Shown in pieces: positions 8,288-17,168 of a DNA stretch of 64,000 bases (positions are counted from its first letter, which is position 1; every line of letters starts with the position of its first letter). The notes below the pieces were generated by a model. That model saw only the letters and a list, made by a program, of their open reading frames with translations. It did no database searches and was not told the origin of the DNA. This DNA is from Deinococcus seoulensis. Lineage in GTDB: Bacteria > Deinococcota > Deinococci > Deinococcales > Deinococcaceae. Location of the stretch: the NCBI RefSeq assembly GCF_014648115.1, contig NZ_BMQM01000015.1:1-64000 (forward strand), read 5' to 3'. Made by a program: the position numbers and the translations under genes.

Positions 8288-8878
8288 ATGCAAGACGCCG
8301 ACCTTCACGCCATCCTGCAGAACCTCGCAGACTGGGGTGGCTGTGAACTGAATGACTTCAACACGACGTTCGGGGAGTCAAACCTGAACGTCATCAAACG
8401 ACGCCATTACGCGGAACAGATCGACACGCCGTACGGGCAGATCCTGTACCTGACGCGAGAAGGGCGCCTGGCGGTGGGCCTCACCAACCTGTACCACCCC
8501 ACGGTGCAGGCCCTGGTGAACAACGTGGCAGTGCGGCGGGCCGTGGCCGCCCTGACGGCCGAAGGGTACACCAACCCCAAACCGCGTATGTACGGCAACG
8601 CCCACGCGCAGATGACCGACCCGGACGGAAAGATGGTGTGCGTGAGTGCGCGGGCCACGTCGTTCAACTCGCACTCCATCCGCCTGCTGGCCGGGCGGCT
8701 GTTCGACGGGACCCGGCCGGAGCTGTCGCGTCTGTTCGTGTTCGTGCCCAAAGCGAAACGCTTCCGGACGCTCCATGACCGCTACCCCCTGGAGATCCGC
8801 GAGGTGGACATGCCGCAACCGCTGCAAGCGAAAGTTCCGGCATCCAGAGGCAGGAAGAAAGCCGCAGCGGATGTCTAA
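8288..8878 (+). CDS. replication-relaxation-like winged-helix protein
   Basis: This encodes 196 residues. A TAATGT box lies eight bases before the ATG, suggesting a leaderless transcript. The first ~65 residues (LADWGGCELNDFNTTFG..., VIKRRHYAEQ, YGQILYLTREGRLAVGL) have the layout of a winged-helix domain of the replication-relaxation type, where a TxxGR turn ends the wing. The middle holds TNPKPRMYGNAHAQMTDP and a VSARATSFNSH segment without recognised motif. The C-terminus is basic (ASRGRKKAAADV), fitting DNA binding. It meets the HNH gene tail-to-tail with a four-base overlap. The family call is tentative. Confidence 0.5.
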   Translation: MQDADLHAILQNLADWGGCELNDFNTTFGESNLNVIKRRHYAEQIDTPYGQILYLTREGRLAVGLTNLYHPTVQALVNNVAVRRAVAALTAEGYTNPKPRMYGNAHAQMTDPDGKMVCVSARATSFNSHSIRLLAGRLFDGTRPELSRLFVFVPKAKRFRTLHDRYPLEIREVDMPQPLQAKVPASRGRKKAAADV

Positions 8879-9147
8879 CCGTCGAGTGGGCCCAGCAGCT
8901 CATGCGGATCGAACAGCGGACTCTGCCCGCTGGATTTTTTGCGTTCCAGATGCTCCAGGGCCATGTGCAGGCTCTGGGAGCGCAGCACCTGAAGATTCTC
9001 TGGGCGGTTGTCCCCCTTGTCCCCGTTAAGGTGGTGCACCACCTCGCCCGGCGCGAGCGGGCGGCCCAGGGTGGCCTCTGCCACGAGCCGGTGCTCACGC
9101 ACCTGCACCTTGCGCTGCGCGTCCCAGATTCGCCGGTAGGGAGCCAT
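8875..9147 (-). CDS. HNH homing-type endonuclease
   Basis: This encodes 90 residues. The core HRLVAEATLGRPLAPGEVVHHLNGDKGDNRPENLQVL is the HNH_3-type nuclease signature, with the catalytic His-His pair, the Asn of NGDKGDN and the final asparagine helix. It is a free-standing small HNH protein, typical of mobile genes on phages and plasmids that cut DNA at specific sites. A TATAAGAT box stands seven bases before the ATG, consistent with a leaderless transcript. It is convergent with the winged-helix gene. Confidence 0.9.
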   Translation of the reverse strand: MAPYRRIWDAQRKVQVREHRLVAEATLGRPLAPGEVVHHLNGDKGDNRPENLQVLRSQSLHMALEHLERKKSSGQSPLFDPHELLGPLDG

Positions 9148-9231
9148 AAATCATCTTATAGGCTCGATCGGCCCCTGCTCTATCGCTCATTTGAGCAAGG
9201 ATGAGGGACATGAGTGTTCTATGTTGGACGC

Positions 9232-12200
9232 GTGAAACGTATTTTCGTCCTCTTCGTGGCTTTAAGCTTAGCTGGATGTGGAAACTCATCGCCGCCAATC
9301 ACTCCAGTTCCCCCCGGACCTGTACAGCCTCCTGCCACAACGACCGAACAAGTCCAGTTCAACATCACCTGGCCTGACGCAGCCAGTCAGGCCTTGAGTC
9401 CTAGTGCCAAAAGCATCACGATCACTGCCGCTTCATCTGCCAGTCCAGGTGTGGTTGCCGCAACAGTCACCATCAACCGGCCCGCCTCTCAGGCCACCCT
9501 CCGCGCACCTCTGGGGACGACCATTTTCACGGCTAGAGCCTATGATCAGGCCGATGGGCAGGGAAAATTACTAGGACAAGGCGCCACTCAACAACAGATC
9601 ACTGCAGGGACTACGAATACTGTGGTTCTCTCATTGAACAACATCGTTGACCGAGTCACGGTATCGGCCCCAACAGCGGACTTGGCACCAGGCGACTCAC
9701 TACAAGCCACGGCTACCGCGTACGACGCCGCGAATAGCACTGTCATCGGGAGTACCTTTAATTGGACAACTGGGGATTCACGTGTCGCCACGGTAAGCAC
9801 GGGCGGACTTGTGACGGCAGTCGGTGTCGGCACAACCACCGTCAGTGCAACCGACGCTGCCAGCGGAAAACAGGGGACCATGACCATCACGGTCACGCAG
9901 ACGGGCGTCACGGTTCAAACCCTGACTCTCGGACCCGGTACCGGTAGCATTCCACGGGGATCTTCGGTGCAGTTCACCGCTCAAGCTTTAGATTCCGCGC
10001 AGCAGCCTATTCCTGATGCGGTCTATACGTACATCAGTAGCAACCCCGGTGTCCTGAACGTAGACAGCCGTGGTCAGGGGCGCGCGCTTGGTGAAGGGAC
10101 TGCAACCATCACAGTAAAGAGTGGTAGCAAAACCACAACAGCGTCTCTTACGGTAACGGCGAGTAGTACTGCGCTCTCTGGGGCTCTCTGGAAAGCTGTC
10201 GAGCCAGTCAGACCTTTGCAGTTACGTGATCTTGGCCAGGACGCAGACGGAACGTTCTGGGGATTTGGCACACGCTTGAATGAAGCACGCTTGTTCCGCT
10301 CGGCAGATGGAAAAAACTGGGCACCAGTCTATATGAATAACACGAGTGCTCCCGCCTGCAATGCGCTTTACAGCACTTCGGCTAAAGTGACGCTGGCGGC
10401 TTTTTCAAAAGACAATCTCTGGCTGACATGTAATGATACGCTCTATCAAAGCGTAAACGGCGGACTTTACTGGATGGAGAGGCTCACGGATTCGAGCCTC
10501 GACGGTGAACGAGTGAAGCTGAACTTGGCCAATCCTAATCTGATGGTGATTGGTGGTATCTATTCGAGTGATGCTGGGAAGACCTGGAAAAAGCGTTCAT
10601 ATGGCAATGACCTGACAATTTCGGGTGCTTACTCAAAGACTATTTTTGCTGCTACTGAGAAAAGCCTTGACCAGGGGGTAACATGGCAGCCTTATGGCAA
10701 GCCTTTTGCCTCGCCAGCTGCATTTAGTGTTCAAGGCGAAGCAATCACGCCCGCGGGGCAGTTGATGCAGGTTGTGGGCGCCGATATTGCAGGGGTTTGG
10801 ACAACGGGACTTTACGTTAGTGGTGATCTTGGCGCCACGTGGACAAAAAAATCATCGCTTTCCATTCCAAAATATGCGAAGGTTTTATTCACCTTCTACA
10901 AACCTCAGCCTACTGTGATGTATGTCCAGTGGCCAGACGGTTTGGCAATCAGCCAGGACTCAGGGGCAACTTTCAAAGTTGTTAGCTCGAAATATGCCTT
11001 CCCGGATGAGGGTGATTCGAGCGTGATATATCGTCCACTGCCAGTATCGCAGGTTGGAAATACATATAATACTATAGAAGGCCTCAGTCGTTCGTTAGAC
11101 GGCGGAATCACTTGGACGGACATCGTAAACCCGATCTACCCTTCTGGAAATAATTACCCATTGAGAAATGTTCGGGTGCTGAGGGACAAGGATGGTCGCG
11201 TCCTTGTCGCTACGGGATCTGGATTATGGGCTGCCCCTGGAGCAAAGGACACATTCAGCAGTGCTGGAAACAACCTCGGGTTGACCATCCAGCCCAGTCA
11301 GGCAGGGGTCATTGATCGGACGCAGGCCTCACGCCTCTTCGCAATCACATCGGATGAATACTATGGGCGTGGCAAGCCTTACCTCACAGAAACCACAGGA
11401 AGCCAATGGCTGAAGCTTGACACTGCGTCACTGCAGTCCCTGACGCAGAACGGCGTGACGGCCACAATTTGGCACGGGGCAACTAGCATGGGCGACGTGC
11501 TCACCTCCACTGACAGCGGCCTCTCATGGTCCTGGACAGGCCGCGTCCCGTTCAATCAGGATGGCCAGGGGGCAGCGTCACTGGTGCTGCGGGCGAGCCG
11601 GCAGAACACTGCTCGTCTGTACGCTCTCTCCCCTGCTGGCGTGCACCGCAGTGAAAACAGTGGACAGACGTGGCAGTGGGCATCAGTCAACCTGCAACAT
11701 GCCTCGGGGACTGACCTGAGTGTCGATCCACTCAACGATCAGACGGTCTACCTGGCCACAAATCACGCCGGGATCTACAAGACGACGAATTCCGGTCAGG
11801 ACTGGAAGGCTGTGAACAACGGTCTGAGCAACTTGGAGGTTCGGTGCTTGGCGATTTCGCCGGATGGCAGCAGTCTGCTCGCTGGGACCAATGATGGTGG
11901 CGTCTACCGCTCATTGGACCGGGGAGGTACGTGGGAGTTTGTGAGCAGCCTTCTGCAATCCTACGCCGTGACAGATGTTGAATTCGATCCATCTGATGCC
12001 AATGTGGCCTACGCTACCACCACGGGTGGAGTCTACAAGACGGTTGACAAAGGAAGCTCGTGGGTCATGGCGAGTAAGGGGCTCACCAGCCCATATATAA
12101 CATGGGTCCAGGTTAGTTCCGATGGGAAGACGCTATACTTGGGTACAAATGACCAGGAAGTATTTACCGGTTCGCCGTCTTCAAATACGGGCGCGGATTT

Positions 12201-12234
12201 CCGGACACAGTCAATTCAGAGGACGATGAATTGA
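9232..12234 (+). CDS. large lipoprotein with BIG2 domains and an Asp-box beta-propeller region
   Basis: This encodes about 1000 residues. I chose the GTG at 9232 (VKRIFVLFVALSLAGCGNSS) because it gives a clean lipobox; an ATG at 9214 adds six residues. Two bacterial Ig (BIG2) domains follow (VTVSAPTADLAPGDSLQATA...SRVATVSTGGLVTAVGVGTT, and a second to ~320). From ~330 on there are many S-x-D-x-G-x-x-W Asp-box/BNR repeats (RSADGKNW, SSDAGKTW, SQDSGATF, SLDGGITW, RSENSGQTW, SLDRGGTWEF), building sialidase/Ycf48-like propellers. It is likely a surface adhesion or glycan-binding protein. Its base composition is visibly less GC-rich than the neighbours, suggesting recent acquisition. Confidence 0.85.
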   Translation: MKRIFVLFVALSLAGCGNSSPPITPVPPGPVQPPATTTEQVQFNITWPDAASQALSPSAKSITITAASSASPGVVAATVTINRPASQATLRAPLGTTIFTARAYDQADGQGKLLGQGATQQQITAGTTNTVVLSLNNIVDRVTVSAPTADLAPGDSLQATATAYDAANSTVIGSTFNWTTGDSRVATVSTGGLVTAVGVGTTTVSATDAASGKQGTMTITVTQTGVTVQTLTLGPGTGSIPRGSSVQFTAQALDSAQQPIPDAVYTYISSNPGVLNVDSRGQGRALGEGTATITVKSGSKTTTASLTVTASSTALSGALWKAVEPVRPLQLRDLGQDADGTFWGFGTRLNEARLFRSADGKNWAPVYMNNTSAPACNALYSTSAKVTLAAFSKDNLWLTCNDTLYQSVNGGLYWMERLTDSSLDGERVKLNLANPNLMVIGGIYSSDAGKTWKKRSYGNDLTISGAYSKTIFAATEKSLDQGVTWQPYGKPFASPAAFSVQGEAITPAGQLMQVVGADIAGVWTTGLYVSGDLGATWTKKSSLSIPKYAKVLFTFYKPQPTVMYVQWPDGLAISQDSGATFKVVSSKYAFPDEGDSSVIYRPLPVSQVGNTYNTIEGLSRSLDGGITWTDIVNPIYPSGNNYPLRNVRVLRDKDGRVLVATGSGLWAAPGAKDTFSSAGNNLGLTIQPSQAGVIDRTQASRLFAITSDEYYGRGKPYLTETTGSQWLKLDTASLQSLTQNGVTATIWHGATSMGDVLTSTDSGLSWSWTGRVPFNQDGQGAASLVLRASRQNTARLYALSPAGVHRSENSGQTWQWASVNLQHASGTDLSVDPLNDQTVYLATNHAGIYKTTNSGQDWKAVNNGLSNLEVRCLAISPDGSSLLAGTNDGGVYRSLDRGGTWEFVSSLLQSYAVTDVEFDPSDANVAYATTTGGVYKTVDKGSSWVMASKGLTSPYITWVQVSSDGKTLYLGTNDQEVFTGSPSSNTGADFRTQSIQRTMN

Positions 12235-12696
12235 TTATCATTGTAATTTAATGCGCTTCCTGGTGATGGCGGAGATTTCTATCCAAAAACTAGGCGATCA
12301 GTTGATGGAATATCTAAGTAGTGCTTAGTTTATTGTGGCAAATATAAGCGTTATTGAGTTCCTGAATAATTTGATAGTGTGCCAAATTGGCGCTGATTCT
12401 GACTTTGGGCAGGATGGCGGGCGGCGCCAAAGGTTTACCAGAACCTTGACTGCTGCACCAAAGACCCGCGAATCAAGGTGCGAAGCGGCAATTTGGCAAC
12501 TGAAGTTTTGTGAAGCAATCTACAATGGGGGGCTACCCCCCCCCATGAGTGCTCAAATTGCGAACGCACTGAAGAAAATTGTTTATAGACTGCCGCCGGC
12601 AGTAGTGAGACTGCTCTCTTGGCCAAGGTTAATCACATTAGCTTGAATTCTATTAAGCTATTGGAATCTTTGGATATATAAATATAGGAGAAAAGA
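12235..12696. other. AT-rich intergenic region without supported gene
   Basis: This stretch is clearly less GC-rich than the window average. A 103-codon open frame is present but reads as low-quality sequence with no ribosome site or family features. A run GGGGGG-CTA-CCCCCC near 12537 can fold into a G/C hairpin. The right end (ATATAAATATAGGAG) supplies a ribosome site for the next gene. Confidence 0.5.
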
Positions 12697-13236
12697 ATGA
12701 AAAGAATCAGCGCTCTACTCCCATTGGTCATTTTAACGGCATGTGCGCCAACAACATATGAAAACCCGTGGACGAATTTCGGAGTTTATACATATGATCA
12801 GGAAGGAAATAAAACTGGTGACTTCACTCGCAAAACGGGTGATCTTTTCCTCAAGTTCGATCCTCGCCCTGACCAGATTAATTTTGGTGTCCGCAATGAT
12901 GGTAAGGAGAACGCTTTTATTATCTGGGATGAAAGCACGCTTGTTTATGGAGGCGGAAAGACAAGTCCCGTTATGCATATTGGTATCAAGTATACAGATC
13001 GCTCCAATGCGCAAAAGCCCTCTGTTATTCCTCCCGGAGCTTATCTATCGGAAGCTGTCATCCCGATTAATCTTGTTGAATGGATTGATGGAAACCGCTA
13101 TGTTGCTGGGCGCTGGATACAAAATAATTTCGTGGTTCCGGTCGAGGGAAGTCAATCAATTCTCTATCTCGTGGTTCAGGACGGCACCGGAAAGCGGACC
13201 GAAAAATTCACTTCGATTGTATTCAAGGCTAAATGA
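12697..13236 (+). CDS. small lipoprotein of AT-rich island
   Basis: This encodes 179 residues with a clear TAGGAG ribosome site. The N-terminus MKRISALLPLVILTAC is a textbook lipobox, Cys at 16. The remainder looks beta-rich (DLFLKFDPRPDQINFGVRND, HIGIKYTDRS, SQSILYLVVQDGTGKRT) and may be a single sandwich domain. I do not recognise the family. Composition is markedly AT-rich for this replicon, with rare A/T-ending codons, pointing to transfer from another lineage together with the preceding AT-rich spacer. It converges on the minus-strand ATPase gene. Confidence 0.75.
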   Translation: MKRISALLPLVILTACAPTTYENPWTNFGVYTYDQEGNKTGDFTRKTGDLFLKFDPRPDQINFGVRNDGKENAFIIWDESTLVYGGGKTSPVMHIGIKYTDRSNAQKPSVIPPGAYLSEAVIPINLVEWIDGNRYVAGRWIQNNFVVPVEGSQSILYLVVQDGTGKRTEKFTSIVFKAK

Positions 13237-13260
13237 TCAAATATAATGCAGTGACTGCAA

Positions 13261-14151
13261 TTATTTTTGCAATGAAAAGGGGGAGCGGTAGCCAGGGAAG
13301 CGGGTCCACTCGCGCTGCGCGAGGGTGCTGGTGCCGGCACTGAGGTACACCGAGTGGGTGGTGTCCTCTTGCCCCCAGGCGGTATCCACCAGGCCCGCCA
13401 GGCCGTAAGGGATCTGCCCCAGGAAGGTCAGGGCGTCACTGTGCAGGAGCACCGCGTCAGCCTGATCGGCGGCGGCGCACCAGGTCTCAAGCCCCAATGC
13501 GTCGAGGTCACGCGTGAGGAGCAGCAAAGTCAGTTCGGGAATGCGGGCCGCGGCGCGCTGCACGGCCAGCAGGTCCACGTGGGGCAGGTTGTGGCCCAGG
13601 CCGTCGAGCACCAGGAGCAGCGGCCGTCCGGTGCGCTCTATCTGCGTCAGTTCGTACAGCAGGCCTTGTAGGCCGTCGGAGAGCGTGGTGCCCAGGTGCT
13701 GAGCCCAGCTGGCATCGAGCACCACCTTGCGGCCCGCCGCGAGGTAGACCGGCGCCTCGTAGGTCAGCCAGTCACCGGGTGCGGTCGAAGGCATGTCCCG
13801 CAGGCGGAACGGAAGGGCGTCGAGGTGCCTGTACCGCCCGAAACGGCGCTGCTCGGAATACCCGATATAGCCGTCTTCCTGCACCAGAAGCACCGGCCCT
13901 GGCCAGTGCAGGGCTGCGCGAAGGGCCAGGCCGCTTTTGCCTCCCTGACGTGGCAGCATGATCAGTCCGCAGCGCGTCTCTGGTGGAAGGAAGAGGGGGC
14001 CTGCGGCAGCGCCTGGGACTTCTGCGCTGCTCTGTGAGGCATGCAGCCCAGGCTGAGCCCTTCCCAGGAGGACACGTGGGCGCGAATCTGCCTGGAATGA
14101 CGGGAGCGCAGTGGACAGGGCGTTTCGCACGCGGCCAAGGGTCGAAATCAT
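13261..14151 (-). CDS. small P-loop ATPase resembling the motor core of VirD4/TraG coupling proteins (copy 1)
   Basis: This encodes 296 residues from MISTLGRVRNA; a longer frame lacks a sensible start. A P-loop-like turn (IMLPRQGGKSGLALRAALHWPGPVLLVQED) matches the order seen in VirD4/TraG proteins, where a PTxSGKG loop is followed by a WPG...V.D strand. A later strand LLLVLDGLGHNLPHV sits where Walker B and the conserved DE are expected, but Asp is followed by Gly. There is no N-terminal membrane segment. It is a tandem paralogue of 14193-15059 and follows the VirB10-like gene, so it may be a soluble, reduced coupling-type ATPase. Other RecA-like folds remain possible. Confidence 0.5.
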   Translation of the reverse strand: MISTLGRVRNALSTALPSFQADSRPRVLLGRAQPGLHASQSSAEVPGAAAGPLFLPPETRCGLIMLPRQGGKSGLALRAALHWPGPVLLVQEDGYIGYSEQRRFGRYRHLDALPFRLRDMPSTAPGDWLTYEAPVYLAAGRKVVLDASWAQHLGTTLSDGLQGLLYELTQIERTGRPLLLVLDGLGHNLPHVDLLAVQRAAARIPELTLLLLTRDLDALGLETWCAAADQADAVLLHSDALTFLGQIPYGLAGLVDTAWGQEDTTHSVYLSAGTSTLAQREWTRFPGYRSPFSLQK

Positions 14152-14192
14152 GACACCTTCCCTGCCCCGGTCGCGGGGCGGGCGCACAGGGG

Positions 14193-15059
14193 TCAAGGGC
14201 GCGTTGGGGGAGCTGGTGTGTACGCGTCCAGGTACCGCCAACCTCGTTTCTTCAGGGTCCGGGGTCCGGCCGCACTGAGGTACACCGCGCTGGGGCGCTG
14301 ATCCGCCGTCTGCACGACGTCCGCCAGATGATTGAGCCGCGTGGGGCCTGCGTGCCCCAGCAGCGCCGCCGCGCCGGTGCCGTCGAGCAGCACGGAATCC
14401 GCCCACTCCAGGTGGTCCACCCAGTCATAGACGTCGTTGAGCCCTGCCACCCGGCTCAGTCCCATCAGCGTGAGGTTGGGGACCAGCGTGGCCGCCTTGC
14501 GGATGGCCGCGAAGTCGATGGCAGGCAGGTTGTGGTAGAGACCGTCAATCAGCACCAGCGCTGGCCGTCCGGTCCCGCCCATGTGGGCCAGCATGTGGGC
14601 CAGTTCGAGCAGCAGCGTCTGAAGACCCTGGGAGAGTTCAGTCTGCAGGTACTGACTCCAGCTGGCGTCGAGCACGACTTTGCGGCCCGCCGAGAGGGAG
14701 ATCGGGGCGTCATGCTCAAACCAGTTGGTGAGTGCAGTTGGGGAGGTCAGCGGCAGCTCTCTTAAAGAGAAGCGCACCATGTTCCTGGGCAGGTGGTAGC
14801 CGGAGCTGTCGCCCTCCCATACCGCATCGTGTGACGGGTCCTCCATGACCAGGAGGACCGGCCCTGGCCACGTGCGCGCCGCGTGCAGGGCAAGCTCTGT
14901 CTTCCCTGAGCGCGGGCCCATGGAGATCATGGCGCACTGGTGCCCTGGCGTGAGAACGAGTGGACGGCCGTGGTCGAAGCCCAGGTGGGCCTGCGGGGGG
15001 CGCAGGCCAGGGACCAGTCCGGTCAGGATGTCTTTCAAGCGGCGCAGCGGTTCAGTCAT
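14193..15059 (-). CDS. small P-loop ATPase resembling the motor core of VirD4/TraG coupling proteins (copy 2)
   Basis: This encodes 288 residues from MTEPLRRLKDILTGL. The loop ISMGPRSGKTELALHAARTW, then PGPVLLVMEDPSHD, lines up with the paralogue downstream and with the P-loop of VirD4-like motors. The Walker B-like strand is ALVLIDGLYHNLPAID, again with Asp-Gly rather than Asp-Glu. Shared blocks APISLSAGRKVVLDASWSQYL and SAVYLSAAG.RTL.K show that the two copies arose by duplication. It lacks transmembrane helices. Thirteen bases separate its start from the VirB10-like stop, so the three genes probably form one minus-strand operon. ATPase activity is uncertain because of the missing acidic residue. 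Confidence 0.5.
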   Translation of the reverse strand: MTEPLRRLKDILTGLVPGLRPPQAHLGFDHGRPLVLTPGHQCAMISMGPRSGKTELALHAARTWPGPVLLVMEDPSHDAVWEGDSSGYHLPRNMVRFSLRELPLTSPTALTNWFEHDAPISLSAGRKVVLDASWSQYLQTELSQGLQTLLLELAHMLAHMGGTGRPALVLIDGLYHNLPAIDFAAIRKAATLVPNLTLMGLSRVAGLNDVYDWVDHLEWADSVLLDGTGAAALLGHAGPTRLNHLADVVQTADQRPSAVYLSAAGPRTLKKRGWRYLDAYTPAPPTRP

Positions 15060-15072
15060 GCAGGGCCGCCCC

Positions 15073-17070
15073 TTAATTCCGGGGCGTCGAGACGCCCAGC
15101 ATGACGAGGAGCGGCGTGTCACGTTCAATCCGCATGGTGCGGATGACGCTCTGGTTGCCCTGCGGTAGCTGGAACAGTTGCCCGATCTGCCCGGCGAGCA
15201 CGGCCGCTAGCGGCGGGGCGTTGCGGTCCTGCACGGCCACGCCGCCCTGGATGGTGGTGCGCCCGGCACTGGCCAGGCCCTGCGCGTAGGTGTTCAGGCC
15301 GTTCAGGGCTGAGCGCATCACGTCCTGAAGGAAGGCCGGTGAGCGGTCCTGCACGGCCCCGCTGAGCCCCAGCTGGTAGGCCGGGTCGTAGGCCAGCGCC
15401 TGCACCTGATACGTGCGGCCACCTTGGATGAGACGGTCAAACAGCACGTCCATGCGCCCGGTCTCGGGATTGGGCTGCGCGGTACCCACCCAGATCCCCG
15501 CCTCCGATTCCGCCACTGCCGGGACGGGCCGCCCGAGGGGCGCTTCCAGCACCGTGATCAGCCGGGCCGGGACCGCAGAGACAGGGTGCAGACCTGTTGT
15601 TGCGAACTCCTGCGCGGACGCGTCGTTGATGGACGGGCTGGAGGTCATCAGAGTGGCATCCCTGCCGCTGCCCGGAGCGGAGGTCGTGGGCGCCCCCGCT
15701 TGCGCTTTGGCCGTGTAGATCACGTTGGTCTCCGGGCGGGCACTGGCATTCCCCCGGCCGGCGTACACCACGCCCCCGCCAGCTGGGCCCACTGGATCGG
15801 CCACTCCCTGCGCCTCCGTGACCGGCACTGTGCCCGCCACAGCGGGGGTGCCGCCGAAGTAATCAGCAGGGGCGGGGGTGGGTGCGGCGCTGGGCTCACC
15901 ACTCACGGTGCCACCGGGAACCGCGGTGGGCTGCCCCTGAGCCGGGGTAGGGGTCACGGGGCGGCTGGTGCGGTACACGACGCTGGACGCGGCACTGGGT
16001 GCAGCGGCGCTGGTGTCACGGCGCCCACTGGCGTACACGACCTGTCCCGCCGGTGCTGCCCCTGCGCCCGCCATCCTGCTGCCCCCATTGACGCCTGCGC
16101 TGCCAGGGGGACTGGTGCCCGCAAGGGTGCTGCCCTGAACGGTACGTCCAGTGCTGGCGGCCCCTGTGACGGGTCCACTGCTGGCGCGGCCTGTGCTTCC
16201 CTGGCCGAAGCTGGAGCCAGACTCAGGCGACAGAACGATGGGGCGGCCCATCTCTGCCGGAGTGGGGGTGGTGGGCAGGGTCACGCTGGAGGCCGGGGGT
16301 TGAATGGGCGTGGGGACAGGTGAGCTGTCGGGGATGATCATGGGCGCGCTGCCGCTGGGCAGTGGTGTGCTGAAGACGGGCGGCGCCTCCTCAGGCGGGG
16401 CCGGAACGTTCGCAAAAGCAGAGGGCGGCGGTGTCCTGGCCGCGGCGGGCGCAGACTGCGGTGGTGCCGCCGTGCCTGCCGGGCTGGTGGGGACGCTGCC
16501 GGGGGGCTTTCCGAGGGCAGTGCCTGCGGCGCCACTGGACAGGTCCGTGGCGGCCATAATCTGGGCGTCTGTGGGCTGGTTCGACCCACTCGTTTCGCCA
16601 ACTGCACCCTGGCCACCCTTCCCGCCGTTGCCCGTCTTTCCTTCCAGCAGGCCTGCGTTCCTGCCGACAGGTTTGGCGAAGTAGGCCACGGTGTACACGC
16701 CGAAGATCAGCAGGGTTCCGGTCAGGAGCACCACGGCGCCCCGCTGCTTGTTCAGCACCAGTTTGCCGAAGCTGCTCCGGCGCCACCACAGGCGTTCCGT
16801 GGCCTGTGCGCGCAGCTGCCGCGCCCTGGCCCTGGAGCTGAGGGGAAGGTCGTTGAGGTCGTCGGTGCCCACGGCCTCCTCCGGGTCCGGCGCGGGCGGT
16901 TCTGGCCGGGCCTCGTCCAGCATCTCCGCGTAGATGGGGTGCTCCAGGCGCATCCGCTCAAGAAACGGCTCCAGATCTGGTGAATCCGCCTCGGGGACCG
17001 GTTCGCCCAGGGCCTCGCTGATCTGACGTGCGGCGTCGCGGTAGGCGTCGCGGTCCAGGGTGGTCGTCAT
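15073..17070 (-). CDS. VirB10/TrbI-like type IV secretion core protein
   Basis: This encodes 665 residues. A cytoplasmic acidic N-terminus (1-110) is followed by one transmembrane helix (GAVVLLTGTLLIFGVYTVAY, 111-131), a ~350-residue proline/serine/alanine/glycine-rich periplasmic linker, and a conserved C-terminal beta-barrel-type domain. The latter includes IPARLITVLEAPLGRPVPA-like sequence, GRMDVLFDRLIQGGRTYQV and DPAYQLGLSG, ending in RIERDTPLLVMLGV. This is the VirB10/TrbI plan: a tether from inner to outer membrane that responds to ATPase state. The linker is longer than in VirB10. It is divergent from the pilin gene over a compact promoter region. Confidence 0.8.
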   Translation of the reverse strand: MTTTLDRDAYRDAARQISEALGEPVPEADSPDLEPFLERMRLEHPIYAEMLDEARPEPPAPDPEEAVGTDDLNDLPLSSRARARQLRAQATERLWWRRSSFGKLVLNKQRGAVVLLTGTLLIFGVYTVAYFAKPVGRNAGLLEGKTGNGGKGGQGAVGETSGSNQPTDAQIMAATDLSSGAAGTALGKPPGSVPTSPAGTAAPPQSAPAAARTPPPSAFANVPAPPEEAPPVFSTPLPSGSAPMIIPDSSPVPTPIQPPASSVTLPTTPTPAEMGRPIVLSPESGSSFGQGSTGRASSGPVTGAASTGRTVQGSTLAGTSPPGSAGVNGGSRMAGAGAAPAGQVVYASGRRDTSAAAPSAASSVVYRTSRPVTPTPAQGQPTAVPGGTVSGEPSAAPTPAPADYFGGTPAVAGTVPVTEAQGVADPVGPAGGGVVYAGRGNASARPETNVIYTAKAQAGAPTTSAPGSGRDATLMTSSPSINDASAQEFATTGLHPVSAVPARLITVLEAPLGRPVPAVAESEAGIWVGTAQPNPETGRMDVLFDRLIQGGRTYQVQALAYDPAYQLGLSGAVQDRSPAFLQDVMRSALNGLNTYAQGLASAGRTTIQGGVAVQDRNAPPLAAVLAGQIGQLFQLPQGNQSVIRTMRIERDTPLLVMLGVSTPRN

Positions 17071-17076
17071 GGGCTG

Positions 17077-17115
17077 AGTATATAAGTTGATCTATAAAGT
17101 TGCATCATTTACACT
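17077..17115. promoter_or_regulatory. divergent promoter region of the type IV secretion genes
   Basis: On the plus strand TTGATC (17087-17092) and TACACT (17110-17115) are separated by 17 bases and point toward the pilin gene. On the minus strand TATACT (complement of 17077-17082) stands six bases before the VirB10-like ATG, fitting a leaderless transcript. The area is strikingly AT-rich compared with its surroundings. Confidence 0.55.
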
Positions 17116-17168
17116 CCGAAACACCCACGCCCAGGCGGCGAAAAAAATGGGATGACATGGAGGGTGAA

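Noticed and set aside
12335..12646. 103-codon frame in the AT-rich spacer
   Set aside because: No ribosome site, no protein-like pattern, and contains a G/C-run hairpin; treated as non-coding.
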